A stretch of DNA of 64,000 bases from positions 186,170-250,169 of the forward strand of contig JANQPL010000014.1 in NCBI GenBank assembly GCA_028289425.1, written 5' to 3'. Positions 17,758 through 26,438 of the stretch are shown here, one piece after another; the stretch's first letter is position 1, and every line of letters begins with the position of its first letter. The position numbers were made by a program, and so were the translations under genes. The DNA is from Alphaproteobacteria bacterium (lineage in GTDB: Bacteria; Pseudomonadota; Alphaproteobacteria; JANQMY01). The notes beneath the pieces are model-generated. The model did not search any database. It had not been told where the DNA came from and worked only from the letters and a program-made list of their open reading frames with translations.

Positions 17758-17927
17758 CGCATTGCAAGGAAGCGATTGTCGCTTCGGGTTTCAACCTTTC
17801 CGGATTGTTAATTTTTAGTATCCGATTAATCCGTACCTTGACGGTTTAGTAACAAACGCGAACGTTTCTAATTTCTCCGACAAGGCCCGGAACCATACGT
17901 CCCTGGGCGTTATGCTCCCTGCATTTG

Positions 17928-18026
17928 TTATGCAATCGTCGGGATGCCAAAGTTCAGCACCGCGATTGCAAAACCGGCCGCCACGAGCGTCAGCGACACA
18001 GCTTCCAGGACACGTGTGAAAATCAT
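17928..18026 (-). CDS. 32-residue single-pass membrane peptide
   Basis: ATG at 18026, TAA at 17928-17930. GGAGAG lies 5 nt upstream of the start. The translated peptide begins MIFTRVLEAVSL and continues with a hydrophobic stretch (TLVAAGFAIAVLNFGIPTIA): one membrane-spanning helix with a positively charged N-terminal side. A 14-bp perfect palindrome lies just upstream and a strong hairpin downstream, so the gene looks like an independent small transcription unit in an otherwise gene-free 750-bp gap. I know no homologue. Small membrane peptides of this size often modulate larger membrane proteins, but here that is only a guess. Confidence 0.5.
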   Translation of the reverse strand: MIFTRVLEAVSLTLVAAGFAIAVLNFGIPTIA

Positions 18027-18040
18027 TTTTCTCTCCAATT

Positions 18041-18059
18041 AAAAACGGCAACGTTGCCG
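18041..18059 (-). promoter_or_regulatory. Palindrome with U-run ahead of the small peptide gene
   Basis: CGGCAACGTTGCCG (18046-18059) is a perfect 14-bp palindrome. On the minus strand it is followed at once by TTTTT (18041-18045), then the ribosome site of the 32-residue peptide. It could be a short attenuator-type hairpin (5-bp stem, ACGT loop) or a protein operator. Confidence 0.4.
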
Positions 18060-18389
18060 AACCCTTAGATAGGAGAGGTTCCGCGCATTTGAATTGCGTT
18101 CCACGCATAGCGGGGCCGCAAATATGCACGGACGAAAAAGTGATCCAATCCGATACGCAAAAACCGCAGTTTTCTGCACACAAAGGTTAACATGTGCGGA
18201 TTTTGCCACGGCTCGTTGCAAAAAATTCATCTGGCCGCACCTGGACGGACAACGGCAAACGCTGCGTCAAGGCTCTTGCGAGCGAGTACGTTTTTGCGAG
18301 CGCGTTTCCAGAGACGCAAAAAAACTGGTTGTCACATCTTGAAATGGCTACGATTTTCTCTGTGACAAGACGAAATGGGAGGCGACATA
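18060..18389. other. Gene-free region upstream of PNPOx-like gene
   Basis: About 330 bp with no convincing coding frame. The promoter of the minus-strand peptide and that of the PNPOx-like gene should be here. One clear symmetry: TTGTCACA (18329-18336) and TGTGACAA (18361-18368), perfect 8-bp inverted arms separated by 24 nt, just upstream of the PNPOx-like ribosome site. Confidence 0.4.
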
Positions 18390-18863
18390 ATGGACGTTCA
18401 GTCCTTTTCAGACATCGAACAAGAATTCATGGCCCGCGTTGCCAAAATCGTTTGGGCGACGGTGACCACCATTGACACCCAAGACCGCCCCCGCGCGCGG
18501 CTGTTGCACCCGATCTGGGAAGGCAGCACGGGCTGGATCGCCACCGGCCGCAACAGCCATAAAGCCAAACATATCGAGCACAGCCCGTGGGTGTCGCTGT
18601 CCTATTGGGATCCGGACCACAAGCAGATCTTTGCGGAATGCCGCGCCGAATGGATCGACGATATGGATGAGAAGAAGCGCCTTTGGAAACTGTTCGGCGA
18701 TATTCCGGAACCGCTCGGTTATGATTTGGGGCTGTTTTGGAAGGACGTAAACGATCCCACTTACGGTCTGCTGAAGCTCACCCCGTGGCGGATTGAGCTG
18801 TCGGCCCTCTCCGATATGATGGAAGGCAAGCAACCGCAGGTCTGGCGTCAGGCGGTCGCCTAA
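18390..18863 (+). CDS. Pyridoxamine 5'-phosphate oxidase-like flavoprotein
   Basis: 157 residues from ATG 18390, supported by GGGAGG 7 nt upstream (an ATG 15 nt earlier overlaps this site). The split-barrel FMN-binding pattern of the PNPOx-like superfamily is visible: [23 protein letters not shown], then [28 protein letters not shown]. Too short and divergent to call PdxH. Members reduce or bind flavins, F420 or haem. A 28-nt gap to glpK suggests possible cotranscription with it, without an obvious functional link. Confidence 0.78.
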   Translation: MDVQSFSDIEQEFMARVAKIVWATVTTIDTQDRPRARLLHPIWEGSTGWIATGRNSHKAKHIEHSPWVSLSYWDPDHKQIFAECRAEWIDDMDEKKRLWKLFGDIPEPLGYDLGLFWKDVNDPTYGLLKLTPWRIELSALSDMMEGKQPQVWRQAVA

Positions 18864-18891
18864 GAACCACAAAGACAGCTCGGGAAACCCC

Positions 18892-20376
18892 ATGCCTTCT
18901 GACAATTGCGTCTTGGCTATCGACCAAGGCACGACTTCCAGCCGCGCCATTGTGTTTGACGCGGCCGGCCGGCAACTTGCCGTCGCGCAACAAGAATTCC
19001 CCCAGCACTTCCCGGCCGATGGCTGGGTGGAGCATGATCCGGAAGACATCTGGACCAGCACGCTTGCCACTGCCCGCGCCGCGTTCGAGGAAGCGGAAGC
19101 CGCAGGCAATAAGATTGTCGCCATCGGCATTACCAATCAGCGGGAAACGACACTGATTTGGGAACGCGCCACCGGCCAAGCGATCCACAATGCCATAGTG
19201 TGGCAGGACCGGCGCACGGCGGACATTTGTGCCGGCCTGAAAGAGCAAGGATTGGAAGCGACGATCCAATCCAAAACCGGCTTGCTATTGGACCCATATT
19301 TCTCATCCACCAAGGCAGGTTGGTTGCTGGACAAAGTGGACGGGGCGCGGACAAAGGCCGAAGCGGGCGACCTTGCCTTCGGCACGGTGGACACGTTTCT
19401 GATTTGGCGGCTGACAGGCGGCGCCTCCCACGTGACCGACGCGACGAATGCCAGCCGCACCAATCTTTACAACATTCATGACGGCCAATGGGACCCGGAG
19501 CTGTTAGAGATCTTCCGTGTACCTGCACAAACGTTGCCGAACGTATTGGATTGTTCGGCGGACTTCGGCACTACCGAGGCATCTTTGTTCGGACGCCCCC
19601 TGCCGATCTATGGCGTCGCGGGGGATCAGCAGGCCGCCACGGTGGGGCAATGCTGTTTCGCACCGGGTTCGATCAAGAGCACCTATGGCACCGGTTGCTT
19701 TGTGGTGCTGAACACGGGCACCGAGGCAATTGCGTCAAAGAATCGGTTGTTGACAACCATTGCCTATCAAATCGATGGAAAGCTCACCTACGCGCTCGAA
19801 GGCTCCATTTTTGTGGCAGGCGCCGCAGTGCAGTGGCTGCGCGACGAAATGGGACTGATCAAGAGTGCTGAGGAGTCGGAAGCCCTCGCCGCCGGGCTCA
19901 AGGGCAATGCGGGTGTCTATTTGGTGCCCGCGTTTACGGGCCTGGGCGCGCCCCATTGGGACCCGGATGCGCGCGGCGCTATTTTCGGTCTCACCCGCGC
20001 CACGGGGCCCGCTGAAATCGTCCGTGCCACGCTGGAATCCGTTTGCTATCAAACCGCCGACCTGTTCGATGCCATGGCGCAAGACGGTGTCACGCCGTCA
20101 AGCCTGCGTGTGGACGGTGGGATGGTGGCCAACAATTGGTTATGCCAGTTCCTGTCGGACGTGCTCAACCTGACCGTCGACCGGCCGGAGGTAATGGAAA
20201 CCACGGCACTGGGCGCCGCTTATCTGGCCGGGTTAAAGGCGGGCATCTACGGCTCCCTCGACGACGTCACCAGCCAATGGCAGCGCAACGCCCGCTTCGA
20301 ACCCACGATGGCCGACGACACCCGCGCGGATCTTACCGCCCATTGGCGCCGCGCCGTTTCGAAAGTGCTGAGCTGA
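18892..20376 (+). CDS. glpK: Glycerol kinase
   Basis: 494 residues, the normal family length. It phosphorylates glycerol to sn-glycerol 3-phosphate. FGGY-kinase features: [15 protein letters not shown] at the N-terminus (phosphate 1 motif), [17 protein letters not shown], the [12 protein letters not shown] phosphate 2 region, and the C-terminal adenosine motif [16 protein letters not shown]. The product feeds GlpD at 1.65-3.3 kb or lipid synthesis. No glycerol facilitator gene is nearby. The ribosome site (CGGGAAACCCC) is weak. Confidence 0.95.
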   Translation: MPSDNCVLAIDQGTTSSRAIVFDAAGRQLAVAQQEFPQHFPADGWVEHDPEDIWTSTLATARAAFEEAEAAGNKIVAIGITNQRETTLIWERATGQAIHNAIVWQDRRTADICAGLKEQGLEATIQSKTGLLLDPYFSSTKAGWLLDKVDGARTKAEAGDLAFGTVDTFLIWRLTGGASHVTDATNASRTNLYNIHDGQWDPELLEIFRVPAQTLPNVLDCSADFGTTEASLFGRPLPIYGVAGDQQAATVGQCCFAPGSIKSTYGTGCFVVLNTGTEAIASKNRLLTTIAYQIDGKLTYALEGSIFVAGAAVQWLRDEMGLIKSAEESEALAAGLKGNAGVYLVPAFTGLGAPHWDPDARGAIFGLTRATGPAEIVRATLESVCYQTADLFDAMAQDGVTPSSLRVDGGMVANNWLCQFLSDVLNLTVDRPEVMETTALGAAYLAGLKAGIYGSLDDVTSQWQRNARFEPTMADDTRADLTAHWRRAVSKVLS

Positions 20377-20521
20377 AGGGTGGTGCCGCGGAAGTAATAT
20401 CGCTTGAGCTTCTCGGCGGGCTTGCCAAGCCGTAGCAGCGAGCAGTCCGCCTTCGTTCCTTCGGAACTCCGGCGCGACAGCGTCCTCGCTCATCTCGCTT
20501 CGCTCGATTAGCTGCGAAGGC

Positions 20522-20608
20522 TGGTGCCCCTGGCCTGACTCGAACAGGCACGTCCTTGCGGACAACAGATTTTGAGTCTGTCGCGTCTACCAATTCCGCC
20601 ACAGGGGC
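20522..20608 (-). tRNA. tRNA-Leu (anticodon CAA)
   Basis: 87-nt class II tRNA on the minus strand. The acceptor arm GCCCCTG (5') pairs with CAGGGGC (3'), followed by discriminator A and an encoded CCA. The D-arm has GGTAGACGC, the anticodon stem ACAGA/TCTGT encloses loop CTCAAAA (anticodon CAA, reading UUG), there is a long variable arm (TGTCCGCAAGGACG), and the T-arm contains GTTCGAGTC. Leu identity is supported by the long variable arm and the anticodon. Confidence 0.95.
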
Positions 20609-20648
20609 TCCTGGGTGGAGGGAACAACCCCTCCCTGGAAGGCGGCGC

Positions 20649-20676
20649 ATGATAGGCCATGGGGCCGTCAGGTCAA
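20649..20676 (-). promoter_or_regulatory. Candidate promoter of tRNA-Leu
   Basis: On the minus strand TTGACC (20671-20676), 16-bp spacer, TATCAT (20649-20654), about 40 nt upstream of the mature tRNA 5' end. A reasonable sigma-70-type match. Confidence 0.5.
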
Positions 20677-20805
20677 CGACATTTCCAGCCGCCAAGATTG
20701 GCAGCAACCCTGGGCCGCCACCCGCGAAAGCGCCCCGAAAATGCCGTAATTCACCGCCTATCAACCCTCTTCAGCGCATGCTATGCCCTAAAGGGGGACA
20801 GCGGC

Positions 20806-21453
20806 ATGACCGATCTTTCAAGCGCAAATTCTGACGTGACCGACACAACCATGGCCGAAACGGCCAAAAGCATCTCTGACGTGCTCATCGACCTGGCGGA
20901 AAGCGCCGACGGCGAGCGCATCAGTATGGGCACGTTGGTGGACACGCTAGAGGACAGGGCGTTCGGCCTGTTGCTTTTGATCTTCGCGCTGCCCTGCTGC
21001 CTGCCCTTTCTGTATGGGGTGCCTCAAGTGGTGGCTCTGCCCATGCTGTTCATTGCGGGTCAGGTGGCTATCGGCCGTCACCGTCCTTGGCTGCCGGCTT
21101 TCCTGCGCAACCGATCCATCAGCACGGAAAGCTTCCGCGACATGGCGCACCGCGCCAAACGCTATATCGGCTGGTTCGAAAGCATCGCCAAGCCCCGCAT
21201 GACCTGGCTGTTCAGCAGCCCCGTCGAGCGTCTACTGGGCTTATTCTTGATCGCCTTTTCGGCGTCTATATTGGTGCCGTTGCCCGGGACGAACACGGTG
21301 CCCGGCATTGCCGTGGCGATCATTTCCATTGGCTTTATGGAAAAGGACAGCCTGCTCATCTTCATCGGCACCATTATCGGCGCCATTTGGGTGAGCCTGC
21401 TTGCCACACTGGGCACGGGTGCAATCGCCCTTATATTGTCCATGTTCGGTTGA
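20806..21453 (+). CDS. ExoD-family membrane protein
   Basis: 215 residues from ATG 20806 (AAAGGGGG upstream). The ExoD pattern is clear: a soluble N-terminal segment (ISDVLIDLAESADGERISMGTLVDTLEDRAFG), then hydrophobic helices (LLLLIFALPCCLPF, a second around LLGLFLIAFSASILVP, and a C-terminal pair) with the conserved PGTNTVPG loop. ExoD was described from rhizobial exopolysaccharide and alkali-tolerance mutants; its molecular role is unknown. dsbB follows 25 nt later, so both may be cotranscribed. Confidence 0.85.
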   Translation: MTDLSSANSDVTDTTMAETAKSISDVLIDLAESADGERISMGTLVDTLEDRAFGLLLLIFALPCCLPFLYGVPQVVALPMLFIAGQVAIGRHRPWLPAFLRNRSISTESFRDMAHRAKRYIGWFESIAKPRMTWLFSSPVERLLGLFLIAFSASILVPLPGTNTVPGIAVAIISIGFMEKDSLLIFIGTIIGAIWVSLLATLGTGAIALILSMFG

Positions 21454-21478
21454 TCTTGTTGACAGTATTGGCGCCTGA

Positions 21479-22021
21479 ATGACCACACAGGACACCGCAT
21501 TTTCCCTCCGCCGTTTGGGCGACACCACAGTCGACCAAGTGGGCTGGGTGATTTTTGGGGCCTCCGCCGCCACGTTGGCGGGCGCTTACTTCTTCCAATA
21601 TGTGTTGGATCTGCCGCCTTGTGAAATGTGCTTGTGGCAACGGCCACCTTATTGGACCGCCATACTTATGGGTGTTTTGGCGGCGACGGCCCATCATGTG
21701 CGCCCTTTGCCGCGCAATTTTGACCGGTTACTGCTCGGCGTTGCGGCAGCGGTCTTTATGGTGGGTGCCGGCATCGCCTTTTTTCATGTGGGGGTTGAGC
21801 AAAAATGGTGGGAAGGGCCCACCGGCTGTGCGGGCGTTGCGGCGCTACCCGAGTCATTCCAGGATTTCCAAACGGGCCTTGCGGAAGCGAAAGTGGTGCG
21901 TTGCGACGAGATACCCTGGTCCTTTTTGGGTGTCTCCCTGGCAGGATATAATATGTTGATCTCTCTCGCTCTTGCGGCGGTCGCTGCCTGGGGCGTGTTC
22001 AAAGCAAAGGAGCCGCGCTAA
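21479..22021 (+). CDS. dsbB: DsbB-family disulfide bond formation protein
   Basis: 180-residue inner-membrane protein. DsbB reoxidises the periplasmic thiol oxidase DsbA and passes electrons to quinone. Four hydrophobic helices are visible. The first periplasmic pair is Cys48/Cys51 in PPCEMCLWQ and the second pair is Cys117 (GPTGC) and Cys142 (VVRCDE), so all four redox cysteines are present. CEMC is the pattern of the alphaproteobacterial DsbB branch. Followed by coq7, which acts in ubiquinone synthesis and would supply its electron acceptor. Confidence 0.9.
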   Translation: MTTQDTAFSLRRLGDTTVDQVGWVIFGASAATLAGAYFFQYVLDLPPCEMCLWQRPPYWTAILMGVLAATAHHVRPLPRNFDRLLLGVAAAVFMVGAGIAFFHVGVEQKWWEGPTGCAGVAALPESFQDFQTGLAEAKVVRCDEIPWSFLGVSLAGYNMLISLALAAVAAWGVFKAKEPR

Positions 22022-22055
22022 GAAGCGCGCCGTAAGTAGAGGTGCACGACGCGTC

Positions 22056-22628
22056 ATGCCCGCGTTTAAGGACAACGATCAACCGGAATTACCCGGCCGC
22101 CGCGACGACAAAAAACGTCTTGAGGAAATGATCCGTGTAGATCATGCAGGCGAGCATGGGGCCGTGCGCATTTATGAAGGGCAGCTTGCCGTGCTTGGCC
22201 GCAGGCCGTCCACCCGAGCGTCCGCCGCCACCATCAAAAAGATGGCAGACCAAGAACAACACCATCTGGACACGTTCAATCGTCTGGTGACGGAACATCG
22301 GGTGCGCCCCACCGCGTTACAGCCGATTTGGGATGTGGCCGGGTTTGCCCTTGGCGCCGCCACCGCATTGATGGGTGAAAAGGCGGCCATGGCGTGCACG
22401 GCCGCCGTTGAAGAAGTGATTGACGAGCATTACGCCGCCCAGGAAAAAGAGCTGGGCGACAAAAACCCGGAATTCAAAAAAGTGGTTTCCAAGTTTCGCG
22501 AAGAAGAAATCGAACACAAGGAAACCGCTCTTGCCGAAGGTGCCGAGGAGGCGCCGGGTTACCCGATCCTCAGCACCACCATCAAGGCCGGCTGCCGGTT
22601 AGCGATACGGCTTTCGGAGAAAATCTAA
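22056..22628 (+). CDS. coq7: Demethoxyubiquinone hydroxylase (COQ7-type)
   Basis: 190 residues from ATG 22056. Diiron monooxygenase that hydroxylates demethoxyubiquinone in ubiquinone biosynthesis. The ligand motifs fit: RVDHAGEHGAVRIYEGQ, DQEQHHLDTFN, EEVIDEHYAAQ and FREEEIEHKE, with the ExxH pairs of a carboxylate-bridged diiron helix bundle. GAGGTG lies 12 nt upstream. O2-dependent, consistent with an aerobic lifestyle. Third gene of a likely exoD-dsbB-coq7 run. Confidence 0.93.
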   Translation: MPAFKDNDQPELPGRRDDKKRLEEMIRVDHAGEHGAVRIYEGQLAVLGRRPSTRASAATIKKMADQEQHHLDTFNRLVTEHRVRPTALQPIWDVAGFALGAATALMGEKAAMACTAAVEEVIDEHYAAQEKELGDKNPEFKKVVSKFREEEIEHKETALAEGAEEAPGYPILSTTIKAGCRLAIRLSEKI

Positions 22629-22671
22629 AGTTCGGCAACTCGCGAGCGGGACGGTCGAGTCCCAATTTCCA

Positions 22672-23232
22672 TCAAGGCTCGAGTTCGCTGTCCCAATAGA
22701 GATAGTCGGCCCAGCTATCATGCAGATAGTTCGGCGGGAACAGGCGCCCGTTTTTGTGCAGGTCTTGCACGGTCGGCCGCATGGGGATCGATCCCGGATA
22801 CATATGGCATTCGTCCACCAGCTTGCCGCCTTTGCGCAGATTGCACGGGCTGCAAGCGGTGATCACATTTTCCCATGTGGTCCTACCGCCGCGGGACCGT
22901 GGAATCAGATGATCGAAGGTCAGATCCTCCGGGCTGCCACAATACTGGCAAGCGAACCGGTCACGCAGAAACACATTAAAGCGCGTGAAGGCCGGGTGGC
23001 GCGCGGGCCGCACATAAGCTTTCAGGCTCACCACACTGGGCAGCTTCATTTCAAAGCTGGGCGAGCGTACCACCTCGTCATATTCGGAAACGATGTTGAC
23101 CCGATCCAAGAACACAGCCTTGATCGCGTCCTGCCACGACCACAGAGACAAGGGAAAATAGCTCAGCGGCCGGTAGTCCGCATTCAGCACCAATGCGGGG
23201 CAACTGTCGGGCGATTTAAAGGCTGCACGCAT
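22672..23232 (-). CDS. HNH endonuclease
   Basis: 186 residues. The central HNH module has CQYCG, then DHLIPRSRGGRTTWENVITACSPCN: two CxxC zinc pairs with the catalytic His (DH), Asn and the region of the last His. The N-terminus (VLNADYRPLSYFPLSLWSW) is that of the widespread stand-alone alphaproteobacterial HNH protein, not of an intron- or phage-borne enzyme. Biological role unknown. The 235-bp region before the start is AT-rich (TATACTATATACAGTATTA near 23393-23405) and probably holds its promoter. Confidence 0.88.
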   Translation of the reverse strand: MRAAFKSPDSCPALVLNADYRPLSYFPLSLWSWQDAIKAVFLDRVNIVSEYDEVVRSPSFEMKLPSVVSLKAYVRPARHPAFTRFNVFLRDRFACQYCGSPEDLTFDHLIPRSRGGRTTWENVITACSPCNLRKGGKLVDECHMYPGSIPMRPTVQDLHKNGRLFPPNYLHDSWADYLYWDSELEP

Positions 23233-23467
23233 AAATTACTCCATCCGCTGCAGGCCCATCTTGCCAGGATGAGACCTGCCGTTCCCTCATCATCCAAGGC
23301 GACACGCCGAAGATCAAGGCAGCAGACTGTGCGTTTGGTGCTCATCGGCCAGCTGTGCCCGCCTCGCGCCCTTCGCGATCCGCCAGGACTATACTATATA
23401 CAGTATTACCATCTTATGACGGCACCGAATACAGTGGTTTTATGGTGAATCGTTGCGCCGGGACCGG

Positions 23468-24136
23468 TTATGTGGGGAGCGTAAGCCGCCCTTGAAAGGC
23501 ATCCAGCAGGAATTTTCCGGCAATGGAAAGGCCGTCCGGACCGATCGAATGACCGATGCCGTTAGAAACATGCCATTGAACGGTTAGCTCAGCGGCGCCT
23601 AGCGCGCTGGCTGAGGAAAACAGCATGGATGGCGGAATCATATCGTCCCGATCCCCGTGAATGAGAAGAATCGGCGGGCGCACAGTTATCTCGCTTAAGC
23701 GTTCCGGCAAGGCAAGCGTGCCGGAAAAGCCGACAATCGCCGCCGGCGCAATTTTGCGGCGCAGACCCACATGCAGGGACAGCATGGTGCCCTGGCTAAA
23801 CCCCACAAGCGCGAGCTGGTTGGGGGCAAGACCATGGCGTTCCAGCTCCTCGTCGATGAATTCCTCAAGAAGTGGCGCTGCACTTTCGATGCCCTTGCCC
23901 AATTCCTCCGGGTCCATGCGCGAGATGGGAAACCACTGATAGCCCATGGGCGACATATCGCACCGTTCGGGCCCGTTAGGCGCAACAAAAGCGGCGGCCG
24001 GCAAAATGGGCTGCCAATGAGGAGCGAGACCGATCAAATCGTTTCCGTCCGCCCCGTAGCCGTGGCACAGAACAATTAACCGATCAGCCTTGCCCGATTT
24101 TGCCGCAAGGCGCGGCCCCGACAGACGTGACGCCAT
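23468..24136 (-). CDS. Phospholipase/carboxylesterase family alpha/beta hydrolase
   Basis: 222 residues of the small YpfH-like carboxylesterase family. LIVLCHGYGADGNDL is the oxyanion region, GFSQGTMLSLH the nucleophile elbow, HGDRDDMIPP the acid and GIGHSIGPDG the catalytic His: a complete triad. No signal peptide. Hydrolyses short-chain carboxyl or thioesters; the physiological substrate is unknown. It lies 20 nt downstream of the AlkA-type glycosylase gene on the same strand, so cotranscription is likely. Confidence 0.9.
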   Translation of the reverse strand: MASRLSGPRLAAKSGKADRLIVLCHGYGADGNDLIGLAPHWQPILPAAAFVAPNGPERCDMSPMGYQWFPISRMDPEELGKGIESAAPLLEEFIDEELERHGLAPNQLALVGFSQGTMLSLHVGLRRKIAPAAIVGFSGTLALPERLSEITVRPPILLIHGDRDDMIPPSMLFSSASALGAAELTVQWHVSNGIGHSIGPDGLSIAGKFLLDAFQGRLTLPT

Positions 24137-24156
24137 GTTCCCCTCTTTGGTTGCGT

Positions 24157-24813
24157 CTACCGCGCAGGCGGCAGATCCTTTATCTCACGGTAGTACGACC
24201 ATAAAAGGCGCGCTGCAACCGCCCGCCAGGGCCGCCAAGGTTCGCCAAGGTCAACCAATTCGTCCGCTGTCGGACGGGTTGGCAGATCGAACAACATCTG
24301 TGCCGATATTTGCAGGCCAATATCCTTGGCCGGCCAAATATCCGGATGGCCCAAACACGACAACAGATAGATGTCGGCGGTCCAATCACCAATGCCCACA
24401 ATCCGCGTGAGTTCCGCCCGGGCTTCGGGCTCTTGCAGGCGCCTCAGGCGCTTAAAGTCAAGAGTGCCGTCCTCGATCGCCCGCGCCAGTGCCTTTACGT
24501 ATCGCACTTTCGGGCGGCTCAAACCCATGCCCCGCAAGTCTTCATCCGCGAGGGTCAAGACCGTTCTCGGGTCAAATGGTACGATGCCCGCCTCAACACG
24601 CTGCCATATCGCCGCGGCACTGGCGAGCGAGACCTGTTGGTGAACCAAAATCGAAACGAGTGACGCAAATCCTTCTGGCCGCGTGCGCAACGGAACGTCG
24701 GAAACAGTTTTGAGCGCCACCGAAAAGCGCTTGTCTTTGCGCTTCAAGAAGCGCAGCCCTTGGTCCAGATCCTTCTTCGTCTTGATTCGAATGTCTTGGG
24801 ACGCGCGCGCCAT
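24157..24813 (-). CDS. DNA-3-methyladenine glycosylase II (AlkA-type)
   Basis: 218 residues from ATG 24813. HhH-GPD base-excision glycosylase: helix-hairpin-helix TRIVGIGDWTADIYLL and the catalytic Asp in WPAKDIGLQ. The N-terminal AlkA beta domain is shortened, as in the compact DNA-3-methyladenine glycosylases. Removes alkylated purines from DNA. The longer open frame to 24930 overlaps gluQRS and adds no family features. Divergent from gluQRS. Confidence 0.88.
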   Translation of the reverse strand: MARASQDIRIKTKKDLDQGLRFLKRKDKRFSVALKTVSDVPLRTRPEGFASLVSILVHQQVSLASAAAIWQRVEAGIVPFDPRTVLTLADEDLRGMGLSRPKVRYVKALARAIEDGTLDFKRLRRLQEPEARAELTRIVGIGDWTADIYLLSCLGHPDIWPAKDIGLQISAQMLFDLPTRPTADELVDLGEPWRPWRAVAARLLWSYYREIKDLPPAR

Positions 24814-24868
24814 AACCACCGTGATATAAGAACGTAATGTGCTCGCCTTTACATGCCCGTCTCGCACG

Positions 24869-25738
24869 ATGATCGTCAACGCCCGCACTCGATTCGCGCC
24901 AAGCCCGACCGGATTGCTCCATCTGGGCACCGCGTTTTCTGCGCTGTACGCTTACGACAAGGTGGCCGATGTGGGCGGGCAATTCGTTTTGCGAATCGAA
25001 GACATCGATTCCGGCCGATGCAAACCCGAATACGAAGAAGCCATCCTGCAAGACCTTGATTGGTTGGGCCTGCAATGGGAGGAGCCGGTCGTCCGGCAAT
25101 CGGAGCATCGCGAAACCTACAGGGAAACACTGCGAATACTGGAGACACTAGGGGTCACCTATCCTTGCTTCTGCACGCGCAAAGAAATTCAGGAAGAGGC
25201 CGCGAGAAGCTTGCACGCCCCCCACGGGCCGGAAGGTATTTTGTATCCCGGCACCTGCCGGTCCCTGTCACCTGAGCAGATAGAGCAACGCCTAGCAACA
25301 GGAGACCGCCCGGTCGTGAGACTTGATCTTGCGCGGGCGCGGACCCTCATCGGCGGCGAGATCTACTTCGAAGAAATTGGGCGGGGGCCGGAGGGCAAAA
25401 CAGGCACAATCCTATGTGCGCCGGAGCTGCTGGGCGACATCGTCCTGGCACGGAAAGATATTGGCGTGAGTTATCATCTATGTGTCGTTGCCGACGATGC
25501 CCGACAGCAGATCAATCTGGTCGCGCGCGGCGAGGATCTGTTTCACGCCACCTCCATTCAGCGGCTGCTGCAAGAACTGCTGGGCTTGCCCGCGCCCACC
25601 TACGATCATCACAAACTGATTCTGGCCGCCAATGGCCGGCGCCTTTCAAAGCGCGATGAAGATCAATCCATCAGATCCCTGAGAGAAGCAGGCCATTCGG
25701 CCCGCGACATCAGGCAACAACTCGGGTTTCATTGGTAG
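24869..25738 (+). CDS. gluQ: tRNA glutamyl-Q(34) synthetase
   Basis: 289 residues from ATG 24869. A GluRS paralogue without the anticodon-binding domain that glutamylates queuosine at position 34 of tRNA-Asp. FAPSPTGLLHLGTAFSAL holds the HIGH-equivalent and LSKRDE the KMSKS-equivalent. The zinc-binding set CFCTR plus YPGTC matches E. coli GluQRS. Length is right for the stand-alone paralogue. Another ATG 30 nt upstream is possible. Confidence 0.92.
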   Translation: MIVNARTRFAPSPTGLLHLGTAFSALYAYDKVADVGGQFVLRIEDIDSGRCKPEYEEAILQDLDWLGLQWEEPVVRQSEHRETYRETLRILETLGVTYPCFCTRKEIQEEAARSLHAPHGPEGILYPGTCRSLSPEQIEQRLATGDRPVVRLDLARARTLIGGEIYFEEIGRGPEGKTGTILCAPELLGDIVLARKDIGVSYHLCVVADDARQQINLVARGEDLFHATSIQRLLQELLGLPAPTYDHHKLILAANGRRLSKRDEDQSIRSLREAGHSARDIRQQLGFHW

Positions 25739-25748
25739 GTCTGTCCGC

Positions 25749-26435
25749 CTACCAATCATTCAGGCCAATAAACGTCCTGAACCCGGCGGCAATCGACCAA
25801 TTGCGCCATTCCGCACGCAACCGTTTGGTCGTGTTGGGATTGTCGACCCCCTGACCCAGCCCGAGGATTTGAAGCTCGTCGCAGCGGGCAAACAGCTTGT
25901 CCTCTGGCATGGGCAGCTGGGCGCCGCTGTCGATCAAGCGGACATATTGGGAATCTTCAACGCCATCCGACGCCAAGATGATGCGGGTAGACGTATCGCG
26001 GCAGTTCACGATTTCCGCCATGTTTTCCAGGAACGGTACGATGTTCGTGCGGTTGTGAACCCTAAGCGTGCCGTTATCCACCAATGTGGGAACGCCGGCG
26101 ACAATCCCTTTCACCAAGCGGGCCACATCTTCGGCCCTGTCCTTGGTGCTGATCACCCGGTCCAGGCGCAGATTGTTGCCGCTGCCACCATAATTGCCCA
26201 GGGTGCGCAGGGTGAGCTTGCCTTTGATGGGCAAGTCTTCCACGTAAGGCGCAATGCGATCCGCGATTTTCGCAGCGTAAGCCGGATTGGCGACAAGCGG
26301 GTTACTGCTGCTCAGGTCAAGTCCGATCACCAGATGGGCCGGGGTTTCTTGAGCAACGGCGACCGACGATACTGCAAACCCCAGAAGGCCTGCCGCGATC
26401 CATCGCGTAATCCAGTTCATGGCGCCTTTCCGCAT
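25749..26435 (-). CDS. Secreted VWA-domain protein
   Basis: 228 residues with a Sec signal peptide (WIAAGLLGFAVSSVAVA, predicted cleavage near 28/29). The mature protein is one von Willebrand A-like domain: the MIDAS DxSxS motif is Asp40-Leu-Ser42-Ser-Ser44 (GLDLSSS), a Thr in HNRTNI could be the third metal contact, and ASDGVED supplies the distal Asp. GAGGTG lies 6 nt before ATG 26435, inside the end region of the upstream gene; the intergenic gap is only 3 nt. So it is translated from one mRNA with the four-TM protein. It probably binds a divalent metal and a protein partner in the periplasm. No enzyme motif. Confidence 0.7.
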   Translation of the reverse strand: MRKGAMNWITRWIAAGLLGFAVSSVAVAQETPAHLVIGLDLSSSNPLVANPAYAAKIADRIAPYVEDLPIKGKLTLRTLGNYGGSGNNLRLDRVISTKDRAEDVARLVKGIVAGVPTLVDNGTLRVHNRTNIVPFLENMAEIVNCRDTSTRIILASDGVEDSQYVRLIDSGAQLPMPEDKLFARCDELQILGLGQGVDNPNTTKRLRAEWRNWSIAAGFRTFIGLNDW

Positions 26436-26438
26436 GAC

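Noticed and set aside
18094-18475. Plus-strand frames ahead of the PNPOx-like gene
   Set aside because: No ribosome site, no homology, arginine-rich translation; they overlap the true gene start.
20377-20660. Integration (att) site at tRNA-Leu
   Set aside because: No integrase, no direct repeat of the tRNA end, and gene content on both sides is ordinary chromosome.
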